Assembly: GCF_028473745.1 (NCBI RefSeq)
Contig: NZ_CP101137.1
Span: 5,270,001 to 5,334,000, forward strand
Source: Streptomyces sp. M92
Lineage (GTDB): Bacteria > Actinomycetota > Actinomycetes > Streptomycetales > Streptomycetaceae
Direction: 5' to 3'
DNA: 64,000 nucleotides
Position numbers and translations under genes: made by a program. Below, piece after piece: positions 1-8,349 of this stretch (position 1 is its first letter; the number at the start of each line of letters is the position of its first letter). The notes under the pieces were generated by a model that worked only from the letters and a program-made list of their open reading frames with translations, had not been told where the DNA came from and searched no databases.

Positions 1-1285
1 CGGCCTGGATCTGCATGCACAGGTCGTTGGCCGTCACCCCGCCGTCGACCTTGAGTACGTCGAGGTGGACGCCGGAGTCCTGCTCCATGGCCTCGACGAC
101 GTCGCGGCTCTGGTAGCAGATGGCCTCCAGCGTCGCCCGGGCCAGATGCGCGTTGTCGTTGTAGCGGGCGAGGCCGACGATCGCGCCGCGAGCGTCGGAA
201 CGCCAGTAGGGCGCGAACAGTCCGGAGAACGCGGGCACGAAGTACATGCCGCCGTTGTCCTCGACGGCGCGCGCGAGTACCTCGCTCTCGGCGGCGGTCT
301 TGATGATCTTCATCTGGTCGCGCAGCCACTGCACGGCGGACCCCGTCACCGCGATGGAGCCCTCCAGCGCGTAGACCACGGGGCTGTCACCGAACTGGTA
401 GGCCACGGTGGTGAGCAGTCCGCTGCGGGAACGGACCAGTTCCGTACCGGTGTTGAGGACCAGGAAGTTCCCGGTGCCGTACGTGTTCTTGGCCTCGCCG
501 GGCGCGAAGCAGACCTGTCCGACGGTGGCCGCCTGCTGGTCGCCCAGCACCCCGCCGATGGGCACGGCGGCGCGCAGCGGCCGGGAGGTGCGGGTCGCGC
601 CGTACGCCTCCGGGTGGGAGGAGGGGTTGATGGTGGGCAGCATCGCGCGGGGGATGCCGAAGAAGCCCAGCAGTTCGTCGTCCCAGTCGAGCGTCTCCAG
701 GTCCATCAGCATGGTGCGGCTCGCGTTGGTCACGTCGGTGGCGTGGATGCCGCCGTCGGGACCGCCGGTCAGATTCCACAGCACCCAGGTGTCCGTGTTG
801 CCGAACACGGCGTGGCCCGCTTCCGCAGCCTCCCGGACGCCGTCCACGTTCTCGAGGATCCACTGGATCTTGCCGGCCGAGAAGTAGGTCGCCGGCGGCA
901 GTCCCGCCTTGCGCCGGATGACCTCGCCCCGACCCGACCGCTCCAGGTTCGCCGCGATGGTGTCGGTGCGGGTGTCCTGCCAGACGATGGCGTTGTAGTA
1001 CGGGCGCCCGTTGCGCGGGTCCCAGACCACCGTGGTCTCGCGCTGGTTGGTGATGCCGATGGCCGCGAGGTCGGTCCCCGACAGACCACTGTGGCGCAGC
1101 GCGTTCTGCATCACCGAGTTGGTCCGCTCCCAGATCTCGACGGGGTCGTGCTCGACCCAGCCCGGGCGGGGGAGGATCTGTTCGTGCTCCAGCTGGTGCT
1201 TCGCCACCTCGTTGCCGCCGTGGTCGAAGATCATGAATCGGGTGCTGGTGGTGCCCTGGTCCACCGCGCCGATGAAGTCCGCCAT
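1..1285 (-). CDS. glpK: Glycerol kinase, 3' end beyond the window
   Basis: Phosphorylates glycerol to glycerol-3-phosphate in the cytoplasm. About 428 codons are inside the window, and the family usually has about 505, so the C-terminal part lies beyond the left edge. The start reads MADFIGAVDQGTTSTR, the FGGY-kinase phosphate-binding motif; further on come the family-typical GGVLGDQQAA and KNTYGTGNF stretches of the second ATPase lobe. The ATG at 1285 follows a GGAGAGG ribosome site. It lies 26 bp behind the aquaglyceroporin stop on the same strand, so glpF-glpK form an operon for glycerol uptake and trapping. A glpD gene could follow outside the window. Reading frame is open throughout. Confidence 0.96.
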   Translation of the reverse strand, partial: MADFIGAVDQGTTSTRFMIFDHGGNEVAKHQLEHEQILPRPGWVEHDPVEIWERTNSVMQNALRHSGLSGTDLAAIGITNQRETTVVWDPRNGRPYYNAIVWQDTRTDTIAANLERSGRGEVIRRKAGLPPATYFSAGKIQWILENVDGVREAAEAGHAVFGNTDTWVLWNLTGGPDGGIHATDVTNASRTMLMDLETLDWDDELLGFFGIPRAMLPTINPSSHPEAYGATRTSRPLRAAVPIGGVLGDQQAATVGQVCFAPGEAKNTYGTGNFLVLNTGTELVRSRSGLLTTVAYQFGDSPVVYALEGSIAVTGSAVQWLRDQMKIIKTAAESEVLARAVEDNGGMYFVPAFSGLFAPYWRSDARGAIVGLARYNDNAHLARATLEAICYQSRDVVEAMEQDSGVHLDVLKVDGGVTANDLCMQIQA

Positions 1286-1311
1286 GATGTGCCGCCTCTC
1301 CGGCCGGTGTG

Positions 1312-2157
1312 TCAGTCCTCGGGCGCCGGTACGCGCCCTGTCGGCTCGGGCTCCGCGGTCGGCAGGAACCGGCCGACGAGCGCCTTGTACAGTCCCGCTC
1401 CGAGCACGCCGCCGATGAGCGGCCCGAGGATCGGTACCCAGAAGTAGAGGTTCCCGTACTGGTCCCGCCAGGCCCCGCCGTATCCGGTGAGGAAGCTCGC
1501 GAGCCGGGGGCCGAAGTCGCGGGCCGGGTTGATGGCGTAGCCCGCGTTGGTGCCGAAGGCCATGCCGATGGCGACCACCACCAGGCCGATGATGAACGGG
1601 GCCAGGTTGGCGCCCGGCGGTGTGTTGAGCAGGTCCGTGATGGCCATGACCAGCAACAGCAGGATGGCGGTGCCGATGACCTGGTCGCGGAAGGCGCCCC
1701 ACTCGTGGACCGGCAGCGCGGTGTTCCCGTTGGCGGGGAGCGTCGAGAACACGGTCTGCGTCTTGATGGTGTGTCCGGGGTCGGCCTTCGCCAGCGCCTC
1801 GGAGTAGTTCCAGCGGACCAGGAGCGCGGCCACGAAGGCGCCGGCCGTCTGGGCCAGCGCGTAGGGCGCGACCTTCCGCCACGGGAAGCCCTTGAACACC
1901 GCGAGGCCGAGCGTCACCGCGGGGTTGATGTGGGCGCCGCTCAGCCGCGCGGCCACATAGACGCCCAGTGTGACGCCGAGGCCCCACGCCCACGAGATGC
2001 TGTCGTGGTCCCCGAGGCCGCCCTCCGGATCGGTGAGGGCCCCGCCCGCGGCCACCTGCGCCACCACACCGCAGCCGAAGAGGATGAGGATCATCGTGCC
2101 GGCGAACTCCGCCGACAGTTCACCGAGCAGACCTGACTTCTTGAGCCGTGCAGCCAT
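1312..2157 (-). CDS. glpF: Aquaglyceroporin, glycerol facilitator
   Basis: Membrane channel of the MIP family, 281 residues, for passive glycerol entry. The two half-helix motifs are NPA at residues 78-80 and NPARD at 210-214. The Asp after the second NPA is the mark of glycerol-conducting GlpF rather than water-only aquaporins. Six hydrophobic segments are visible. The ATG at 2157 has a GGAAGGTGA ribosome site. It is the first gene of the glpF-glpK operon, which suits channel-plus-kinase trapping of glycerol. The upstream gap of about 100 bp also contains the nadE terminator. I did not find a recognisable GylR site. Confidence 0.95.
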   Translation of the reverse strand: MAARLKKSGLLGELSAEFAGTMILILFGCGVVAQVAAGGALTDPEGGLGDHDSISWAWGLGVTLGVYVAARLSGAHINPAVTLGLAVFKGFPWRKVAPYALAQTAGAFVAALLVRWNYSEALAKADPGHTIKTQTVFSTLPANGNTALPVHEWGAFRDQVIGTAILLLLVMAITDLLNTPPGANLAPFIIGLVVVAIGMAFGTNAGYAINPARDFGPRLASFLTGYGGAWRDQYGNLYFWVPILGPLIGGVLGAGLYKALVGRFLPTAEPEPTGRVPAPED

Positions 2158-2233
2158 GGAAGCTCACCTTCCGCCGGCTGGACCGGCGTCGACCGACCGC
2201 GTCTCTCAGTCGACACATTAAGGTGATAAGCGA

Positions 2234-2258
2234 CAAGCCGCACATAGAGTGCGGCTTG
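2234..2258. terminator. Hairpin terminator behind nadE
   Basis: A perfect 10-bp stem (CAAGCCGCAC at 2234-2243, GTGCGGCTTG at 2249-2258) with a 5-nt loop lies 18 bp downstream of the nadE stop. There is no clear U-tract, which is common for terminators in high-GC actinomycetes. Confidence 0.75.
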
Positions 2259-2276
2259 ACGGGCGTGGGTGGAGCC

Positions 2277-3107
2277 TCAGGGGCCGATGGGCATCCGGCG
2301 CTTGTGGTCCGTCGCCCGGTAGCGGGAGACGATCTTCTCGAAGGCGTCCTGTTTCACCGGCTTGCCCTCCAGGAAGTCGTCGATGTCGTCGTAGGTGACA
2401 CCGAGGGCGTCCTCGTCGGCCTTGCCGGGGGCGAGGGACTCCAGGTCGGCCGTCGGGACCTTCCCCACCAGCTCGGCCGGCGCACCCAGCGCCTCGGCGA
2501 CGGCACGCACCCGGCGCTTGGTGAGTCCGGTCAGCGGGACCAGGTCGGCGGCGCCGTCGCCGAACTTGGTGAAGAAGCCGGAGACCGCCTCGGCGGCGTG
2601 GTCCGTCCCCACGACCAGCCCGTTGTGCGCGCCGGCCACGGCGTACTGGGCGATCATGCGCTGTCTGGCCTTGATGTTGCCGTGCACGAAGTCCTGGTGG
2701 TGGGCGTCGCGGAAGGCCACGTCGGCGGCGAGCAGCGCGTCGAGCATGGCGTCGCTCGCGGGCTTGATGTCGACGGTCAGCACGTGGTCGGCCTGGATGA
2801 AGGAGAGCGCGCGCTGGGCGTCGTGCTCGTCGGCCTGGACGCCGTGCGGCAGCCGCATCGCGTAGAAGCTCGCCTCGTGCCCCTCGGCCCGGGCCCGCTC
2901 CGCGGCGAGCTGGCACAGCCGCCCCGCGGTGGTCGAGTCGACACCGCCGCTGATGCCGAGGACCAGGCAGCGCAGGCCGGTGGAGGTCAGCCGCTCGGTC
3001 AGGAAGGCCACCCGGCGCTCGATCTCCCGCTCGGCGTCGAAGGTCTCGGCGACCTCCAGTTCCCGGGCGATCTCCAGTTGCAGGGCGATGGACGCCGGCT
3101 CGCTCAA
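2277..3107 (-). CDS. nadE: NH3-dependent NAD+ synthetase
   Basis: Amidates nicotinic acid adenine dinucleotide to NAD+ with ATP and ammonia, the last step of NAD synthesis. It has 276 residues, the normal length of the ammonia-dependent form, and no glutaminase domain. The PP-loop SGGVDS is at residues 53-58; GTDHAAEAVSGFFTKFGDG and PLTGLTKRRVR are also family hallmarks. I chose the TTG start at 3107 because an AAGGAG ribosome site precedes it and the protein then begins where other NadE proteins do; the open frame continues upstream but has no matching signal. A single-gene unit ending at the hairpin at 2234-2258. Confidence 0.94.
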   Translation of the reverse strand: MSEPASIALQLEIARELEVAETFDAEREIERRVAFLTERLTSTGLRCLVLGISGGVDSTTAGRLCQLAAERARAEGHEASFYAMRLPHGVQADEHDAQRALSFIQADHVLTVDIKPASDAMLDALLAADVAFRDAHHQDFVHGNIKARQRMIAQYAVAGAHNGLVVGTDHAAEAVSGFFTKFGDGAADLVPLTGLTKRRVRAVAEALGAPAELVGKVPTADLESLAPGKADEDALGVTYDDIDDFLEGKPVKQDAFEKIVSRYRATDHKRRMPIGP

Positions 3108-3248
3108 TTCCGCTCCTTGTTCGATGTGCGGTGACTCCTCACTCAGCGTACCCAGTGGTCCCCGGCGGATACGGGCCGAGTGTCGGACGGCGCACGACGT
3201 GCGGGGCGGCCGCCGACGGCCACCCCGCACACCTCGCCCCGCCCGGGA

Positions 3249-6200
3249 TCAGCTCAGCGGCTGAATCCGGATGTCACGGAACCGGACCTTGTTCCCGTGG
3301 TCCTGCAACCGGATCGCCCCGGCCGCCGGTGTCTCGGCCCGGCCGCCCGCGGTCGGACCGTCGAGGACCACGTCGTCGTGGACCTTCTCGCCGTTCCACA
3401 CCACGCTCACCCGCGCGTCGGCGGTCTTGCGGCCGCTGTCGTCGTAGCGGGCCGCGCGGAAGACGATGTCGTAGGTCTGCCACGTCCCGGGCGCGGTCGC
3501 CGCGTTGGTGTCGGGGGCCTTCTTCAGGTACAGCGCCCCGGCCTCGTTGTCCGCGAGGGTGGTGTCCCGGTAGGAGTCGAGGATCTGGAGTTCGTAGCGG
3601 TCCTGGAGGTAGATGCCGCTGTTGCCGCGGTCCTGGCCCGTCACGTCCGGCGGCAGTTGCGGGACGCGGAACTCCACGTGCAGCTTGAAGTCCTGGTAGG
3701 CGTCCTTGGTGCGGATGTCGCCGCAGCACACCTCCATCGACCGCTCCTCGGCCAGCGGCCAGGCCACGTCCCTGCCGTCCGTGTGCTGCCACTGGTCCTG
3801 CGAGGCGGCCGTGCCGTCGAACAGGTCGACGGGCGCGCCCCGCCGGTGCACGGTGATCAGGTCGAGGTTGACATGGCCGGTGTCACCGGGGTCGTACCGG
3901 TAGGAGACCGTGTTGTGTCCGGCCCGCAGGCGCACGCCTTCGGTCCGCGTGGACCAGGTGTCCCAGTCCCCGGTGGAGGGCAGGTCCGTCTGTCGCACCT
4001 TCTTCCCGTTGGCGTACAGGGAGAGGGACTTGGTGCCCTCGAAGGGGTGCGGGCCGTTGGAATAGCGCAGTCCCACGTCGTAGGTGCCCGCCCTCGGAAC
4101 GGTCACGTCGAAGGTCGTGGCGGCCTCGCCCTCGGTGGCGTAGCGGTCGACGAATCCGCTGCCGGAGTAGCCGACGTGGTCGGTGTCGATGCCGGCCTCG
4201 CCGGTGAGCCGGGCCTCCTCGGCCTCGTAGAGGGTGGCGGGCGGCGGCTGCTTGCCGGGCATCTCGTTGAGCGTGTACCAGGCCTCCGTGCTCCACAGCG
4301 TCTCACCGGACGCGGAGGTGAAGGGGCGCGGTGAGCGCACGTGGACCACGCGGTCCGGCTTGAGCCCGTCCAGGCGCAGTCGGACGGTCCGGCCGTCCTT
4401 CGAGAGGGTCGCCGAGCGCACGGACAGCTCCTCCTCGGCGATCTTGGGGCCGCCGTAGTCGGCGGTCGGGGTGTAGTGCCACTGCCGGACGTCGTAGCGC
4501 TCGGCCAGCTTCGCCGCGGTCTCGTCGGACACCGGCTGGGTGTACGTCAGGTCGAAGCCGCCGGGCACGGCTCGCATCTTCTGGATGTCGAAGGTGTCGC
4601 GGCCGTTGGGCGTGAGCTTCTGCAGGCCGAACTTCAGCTTGCCCGCCTGGCCCCAGTTGCCGTCCGCGCCCAGGCCGCCCGCGTAGACGGCCCCGTCCGG
4701 TCCCATGGTGACGCGGTTGACGCCGGCCTCCAGGCCCTGGGTGTAGCGGAAGACGGCGCCCTGGTACTGGCCCTTCACCTTCTCCAGGTAGGCGCGCTGC
4801 AGACCGCCGTAGGTGACGTCGCCGATCAGCATCTGGCCGGCGAACACCCCCTTCTTCAGGTGCAGCGGGGTGGAGGGCGAGTTGCCGATCTCGTTCTGCG
4901 GCAGCCACAGCACCGGCTCGGTGACGGGGGAGTCCTCGAAGGGGCCCGCGGGCTCGGTGTAGTGGTTGAAGAAGCGGTCCTGCTTGATCTGGACGAGCTT
5001 CGACGCGGGCAGCCATCCGCCCTGGTTGTCGGTGACGAAGAGACCGCCGCCGGGGCCCCAGCCGATGCCGTTGGGCGTACGCAGACCGCCCGCGATCGGG
5101 GTGATCTTCCCGGTCTTCTTGCTGATCTTGTAAGTGGTCCCGCGGTCCGGTGCGGGCTGCGGGTCGGTGGTCGCGCCGCCCAGGTCGATGGCGACGGACA
5201 GGTTCACGTAGAAGTAGCCGTCGCGGTAGAGCAGGCCGAAGGCGAACTCGTGGAAGTTGCCGCCGTACGGCCAGGTGGCGACCGTGCGGTACGCGTCGGT
5301 CACGTCGTCGTCGTTCTCGTCCACCAGCCGCGTCAACTCGTGCTTCTGGGAGACGTAGAGCGAACCGTCGACGTACTTGATGCCCATGGGCTCGCGCAGC
5401 CCGTCGGCCACCTTCTTCACGGTGACCTTGTCCCGGCTGGTCGCGCCGGTGACGTTGTCGAGCAGGTACACCTCACCGGCAACGTTGTCGGTGCCGCCCC
5501 AGGTGCTGATCGCGAGGCGTCCGTCGGGCAGCCAGTCCATGCCGGTGACCTGCGGTTCGAACCCTTCGGGACGCAGGTCGGTGAGGGTGAGGTCGGGACG
5601 CACCGAGGTCAGCGGCAGCCCGTCGCCGGGCGTGTCGGTGCCGGCCTCGCACTCCTTGCGCCCCGGCGCCGTCACGCGGACGACCCCGGCGTCGGTGGTC
5701 AGCGCCTCGTTGGGTACGACGGTGAACCCGGTCTCGCCCGGCGGGCGCCAGGAGAGCGTGAGCTGCTGTCCGCCGCCGCGGTCGAAGTGCTCGACGCGCA
5801 GCGGGTGCGATCCCGCGGTGAGGTCGAGCGCGCCGTCCTTCGGCTCGGCCCCGTGCAGTCCGTCGTGGTCGATGACCGTGGTGCCGTCCAGGGTCAGCCG
5901 TGAGCCGTCGTCGCTGGTGAGCCGGAAGGCGTAGGTGCCGTCGCGCGGCGCGACCAGGTAACCGGTGGCCTCCGAGACGAAGTTGTCGGCGATGCCTCCG
6001 AAGTCGGCGGTGGTCGACCAGTCGACCGTCGGCATCAGCTTGTCGTGGTTGGGGGTCTGGCCGGGCTTGAGGGTGCAGATCTCGCTCAGCGGCGTCTGCA
6101 CGTCGAAGACGCGCAGGGTGACTCCGGGTTCCTGCGGCGGGATGTCCGCGCGGTCCGCTGCGGACGCGGGGGCGGCGAGGAAGCCGCCGGCCGAGACGGC

Positions 6201-6257
6201 CGACGCCAGCAGGAGGATGAGGTGTCTTCGGGCACGCGGGAACAGGCGTGGGCGCAT
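3249..6257 (-). CDS. Secreted PA14 / beta-propeller / CBM / DUF1080 protein
   Basis: An exported multidomain protein of 1002 residues, probably acting on or binding carbohydrate outside the cell. Seen in order: a signal peptide ending APASA at about residue 33; a PA14-like domain at about 43-190; a sorbosone-dehydrogenase-like beta-propeller at about 215-590 (WLPDGRLAISTWGG, GIKYVDGSLYVSQ); a CBM6/35-like module at about 675-815 (LYEAEEARLTGEAG, then a jelly-roll pattern); and a C-terminal DUF1080 domain, a family that includes 3-keto-disaccharide hydrolases, at about 810-1002 (GNSGIYLQDRYELQILDS). The ATG at 6257 follows GGAGGA. An in-frame ATG further upstream (6389) would place 44 charged residues before the signal peptide and was rejected. 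The substrate is unknown. Confidence 0.85.
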   Translation of the reverse strand: MRPRLFPRARRHLILLLASAVSAGGFLAAPASAADRADIPPQEPGVTLRVFDVQTPLSEICTLKPGQTPNHDKLMPTVDWSTTADFGGIADNFVSEATGYLVAPRDGTYAFRLTSDDGSRLTLDGTTVIDHDGLHGAEPKDGALDLTAGSHPLRVEHFDRGGGQQLTLSWRPPGETGFTVVPNEALTTDAGVVRVTAPGRKECEAGTDTPGDGLPLTSVRPDLTLTDLRPEGFEPQVTGMDWLPDGRLAISTWGGTDNVAGEVYLLDNVTGATSRDKVTVKKVADGLREPMGIKYVDGSLYVSQKHELTRLVDENDDDVTDAYRTVATWPYGGNFHEFAFGLLYRDGYFYVNLSVAIDLGGATTDPQPAPDRGTTYKISKKTGKITPIAGGLRTPNGIGWGPGGGLFVTDNQGGWLPASKLVQIKQDRFFNHYTEPAGPFEDSPVTEPVLWLPQNEIGNSPSTPLHLKKGVFAGQMLIGDVTYGGLQRAYLEKVKGQYQGAVFRYTQGLEAGVNRVTMGPDGAVYAGGLGADGNWGQAGKLKFGLQKLTPNGRDTFDIQKMRAVPGGFDLTYTQPVSDETAAKLAERYDVRQWHYTPTADYGGPKIAEEELSVRSATLSKDGRTVRLRLDGLKPDRVVHVRSPRPFTSASGETLWSTEAWYTLNEMPGKQPPPATLYEAEEARLTGEAGIDTDHVGYSGSGFVDRYATEGEAATTFDVTVPRAGTYDVGLRYSNGPHPFEGTKSLSLYANGKKVRQTDLPSTGDWDTWSTRTEGVRLRAGHNTVSYRYDPGDTGHVNLDLITVHRRGAPVDLFDGTAASQDQWQHTDGRDVAWPLAEERSMEVCCGDIRTKDAYQDFKLHVEFRVPQLPPDVTGQDRGNSGIYLQDRYELQILDSYRDTTLADNEAGALYLKKAPDTNAATAPGTWQTYDIVFRAARYDDSGRKTADARVSVVWNGEKVHDDVVLDGPTAGGRAETPAAGAIRLQDHGNKVRFRDIRIQPLS

Positions 6258-6354
6258 TGGTCCTCCGGGACGTGGGGACCGGACCGTGCCGGATGTCGCT
6301 CCGGTCTTCGTGCGGTACGACTGTGGTTCCGCCGCCAAGGTAGGAGACTTCCGC

Positions 6355-6376
6355 TTGACATGTCCATACTTTGTCA
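6355..6376. promoter_or_regulatory. Possible operator/promoter of the secreted PA14-DUF1080 gene
   Basis: Upstream of the start at 6257 lies an AT-richer patch with an inverted repeat, TGACA (6356-6360) and TGTCA (6372-6376), 11 nt apart. On the minus strand TTGAAC lies just upstream and TATGGA follows 15 nt later, a weak -35/-10 pair. The position fits repressor control of a sugar-related gene, but I cannot name the regulator. Confidence 0.3.
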
Positions 6377-6428
6377 TCGCTGTGTTCAAAGTGGCCCGGT
6401 GCCAGGCCCGGCGGAAGACGGGACCCGC

Positions 6429-6836
6429 TCAGTCGCGCCGGCCCGTGCGGACGCGCCGGTGGCTCCAGGCGAGCAGGGCGAACAGGACGACGCCGGAGAC
6501 GATCAGGCTCGCCCCGGTTGCCCATCCGGAGTACGGCAGCCGGGGCATCAGGCCCCAGGCCACGCCCGCGCCGACGAGGCACAGCCCGGCCGTGACCGAG
6601 CCGGCGATCCGCCACGGCGAGGACACGCTCTCCTCGGCCGCGCGCATGGCCTGCCGCCGGACGGGACCGACGAACCGGTCCAGGGCGGGGACGGCGCGCG
6701 ACAGCAGCACCATTCCGGCGAACACGAGCAGCAGGCCCGGACCGGGCAGCACCAGCAGCGCGAGGCCGACCGCGACCAGTACGCCCCCCAGGGAGCCCAG
6801 GACCGTTCGCCGGACCGCTTCGACGCTGCGCGCCAT
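6429..6836 (-). CDS. PGPGW / TIGR02611-type small membrane protein
   Basis: A 135-residue membrane protein with two pairs of hydrophobic segments and the LLVLPGPGLLLVFAGMVLL stretch that typifies the PGPGW family. The function is unknown. The ATG at 6836 is preceded by GGGGAGGT. A start further upstream at 6899 would add 21 residues that read through the ribosome-site region and is less likely. It is divergent from the next gene and stands alone. Confidence 0.75.
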   Translation of the reverse strand: MARSVEAVRRTVLGSLGGVLVAVGLALLVLPGPGLLLVFAGMVLLSRAVPALDRFVGPVRRQAMRAAEESVSSPWRIAGSVTAGLCLVGAGVAWGLMPRLPYSGWATGASLIVSGVVLFALLAWSHRRVRTGRRD

Positions 6837-6943
6837 GTCGCCGTACCTCCCCGGTTCGACCCAGTTCCGGTATGCCTCAGTGTGCCCAACCTTAGGCACC
6901 GGACGGCGTGCGGGCGATTTCGCGCGACTGGCAGGCTGCTCCC

Positions 6944-7483
6944 ATGAATCACACGGAAGTGCTGCTCATCGGAGGACGTGCGGGTGTCGGCAAGACGACG
7001 GTGGCGTGGGAGGTTTCGGTGCTGCTGCGGGCCGCTTCGGTGGCCCACGTGGTCGTCGAGGGCGATTTCCTGGGCCAGGTGCACCCCGCCCCGGAAGGCG
7101 ACCCCCGCAGGTCGCGCATCACCGAGAGCAATCTGACGGCGGTGTGGGCGAACTACGCCCGGCTCGGCCACCGTCGCATGGTCTACACGAACACCGTGAG
7201 CGTACTGCCCGAGGCGGAAGGCATGTTCCGGCGCGCGATGGGGGCGGACGTGCGGCTCGTCCGGGTCCTGCTCACGGCGTCCGACGCCACCGCCGGCGCG
7301 CGTCTGACGGGGCGGGAGCTCGGCTCGGAGCTCCAGCAGGAGCTGGCCGGCAGCGCCCGCAAGGCGCGGCTGCTGGACGAGGGGGCGCCGGCGGACACCG
7401 TCCGGGTGGGAACCGACGGGCGCCGGGTCGTGGACATCGCCCGGGAGGTGGTGGGCGTGACGGGGTGGACGGTGAACGGATGA
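6944..7483 (+). CDS. P-loop ATPase/kinase-like protein
   Basis: A cytoplasmic protein of 179 residues with a Walker A motif GGRAGVGKTT at residues 10-19 and a single-domain nucleoside-kinase-like shape (VVVEGDFLGQVHP and repeated Arg in the second half). Such proteins are common in Streptomyces and are annotated as ATP-binding or AAA proteins; the substrate is unknown. The ATG at 6944 was chosen because Walker A then lies close to the N-terminus as in relatives. The ribosome site (GGCAGG) is weak. Confidence 0.75.
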   Translation: MNHTEVLLIGGRAGVGKTTVAWEVSVLLRAASVAHVVVEGDFLGQVHPAPEGDPRRSRITESNLTAVWANYARLGHRRMVYTNTVSVLPEAEGMFRRAMGADVRLVRVLLTASDATAGARLTGRELGSELQQELAGSARKARLLDEGAPADTVRVGTDGRRVVDIAREVVGVTGWTVNG

Positions 7484-7492
7484 CATTTGCTG

Positions 7493-7510
7493 GTCAAATT
7501 TGACTAGACT
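7493..7510 (+). promoter_or_regulatory. Palindrome and -10 element of a probable leaderless promoter
   Basis: A perfect 12-bp palindrome GTCAAATTTGAC (7493-7504) directly abuts TAGACT (7505-7510), a good -10 hexamer placed 7 nt before the ATG at 7518. No ribosome-binding sequence stands before that ATG. The arrangement fits a leaderless mRNA whose promoter is covered by a repressor site. Confidence 0.5.
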
Positions 7511-7517
7511 GGGCCGC

Positions 7518-8216
7518 ATGGCCGAGAAGACGATCCCGATCCTGCCGTGCCGGACCCTCCAGCCCGTGCTCGACTTCTACACCGCCCTCGGCTTCGAGGT
7601 GACGTACCGGCAGAACAGCCCCAACCCGTACGCGGTCGTCGAGCGGGGCGGCATCGAGTTGCAGTTCTTCGCGCTCAAGGCGCACGAGCCCGCCGCGTCA
7701 CTCGGCACCTGCTACGTCCTCACCGACGACGTGGACGGGCTGCACGCCTCCTTCCGGGCGGGGCTCAAGGCGGCGTACGGCAGGATCCCCACGCGCGGGC
7801 TGCCCCGCATCGGGCCGCTCAGGGACATGTCGTACGGGGTGCGGCAGTTCCTCATGACCGACCCGGGCGGCAACTGCGTCCGCGTCGGACAGCCCTCCGC
7901 CGGCCCCCGCCGCCGGAGCGCCCCCGAGGAGACCTTCGCCCGTGCCCTGCACCACGCCCTGCTCCTCGCGGACTCGAAGGAGGACCCGGCGGGCGCCGCG
8001 AAGGTCGTCGACCGGGTGCTCGGTCTCGACGACGAGCGGCCCACGCCGGCGCAACTGCTCCGGCTCCTCGTGCTGCGGGCGGACGTCGCCGGGCGGCTGG
8101 GCGACGAGGGAGCCAGGGCGTCGGCGCTCGCCCGGGCGGCCGCCGTCCGACTCACGGCCGGTGAACGGGAGTCGCTCCGCGAGGACCTCCAACGTCTCGC
8201 CGAGCTGCGCGACTGA
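7518..8216 (+). CDS. VOC-family protein (glyoxalase/bleomycin-resistance fold)
   Basis: A 232-residue protein with an N-terminal VOC domain (residues about 1-120: IPILPCRTLQPVLDFYTALGF, YVLTDDVDGLHASF, MTDPGGNCVRVG), followed by a helical tail of about 100 residues that resembles a TPR-like or helical domain and is seen with similar bleomycin-resistance-like proteins. VOC proteins bind a metal or sequester small toxic ligands; which one applies here is not visible. The start is the ATG at 7518; no Shine-Dalgarno sequence precedes it, and a -10 element is at leaderless distance. Confidence 0.8.
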   Translation: MAEKTIPILPCRTLQPVLDFYTALGFEVTYRQNSPNPYAVVERGGIELQFFALKAHEPAASLGTCYVLTDDVDGLHASFRAGLKAAYGRIPTRGLPRIGPLRDMSYGVRQFLMTDPGGNCVRVGQPSAGPRRRSAPEETFARALHHALLLADSKEDPAGAAKVVDRVLGLDDERPTPAQLLRLLVLRADVAGRLGDEGARASALARAAAVRLTAGERESLREDLQRLAELRD

Positions 8217-8349
8217 CGCCCGGTCACCGCCGTCGCTCCCCAAACTCTGGCCGGAGGAGGGAACTTGTAGGCCCCATCGACGTACGACCGCATCACTGCT
8301 ACACCTGCGTCACATGCACCACCTGCACCCACCGTCCGAGGAGGAGCAT

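Noticed and set aside
65..1447. A 460-codon plus-strand open frame opposite glpK
   Set aside because: Antisense shadow. The minus strand encodes an unmistakable glycerol kinase.
6872..6898. Possible iron box before the PGPGW-family gene
   Set aside because: TGCCT and AGGCA half sites are present but the spacing and the core do not fit the 19-bp consensus, and the gene is not iron-related.
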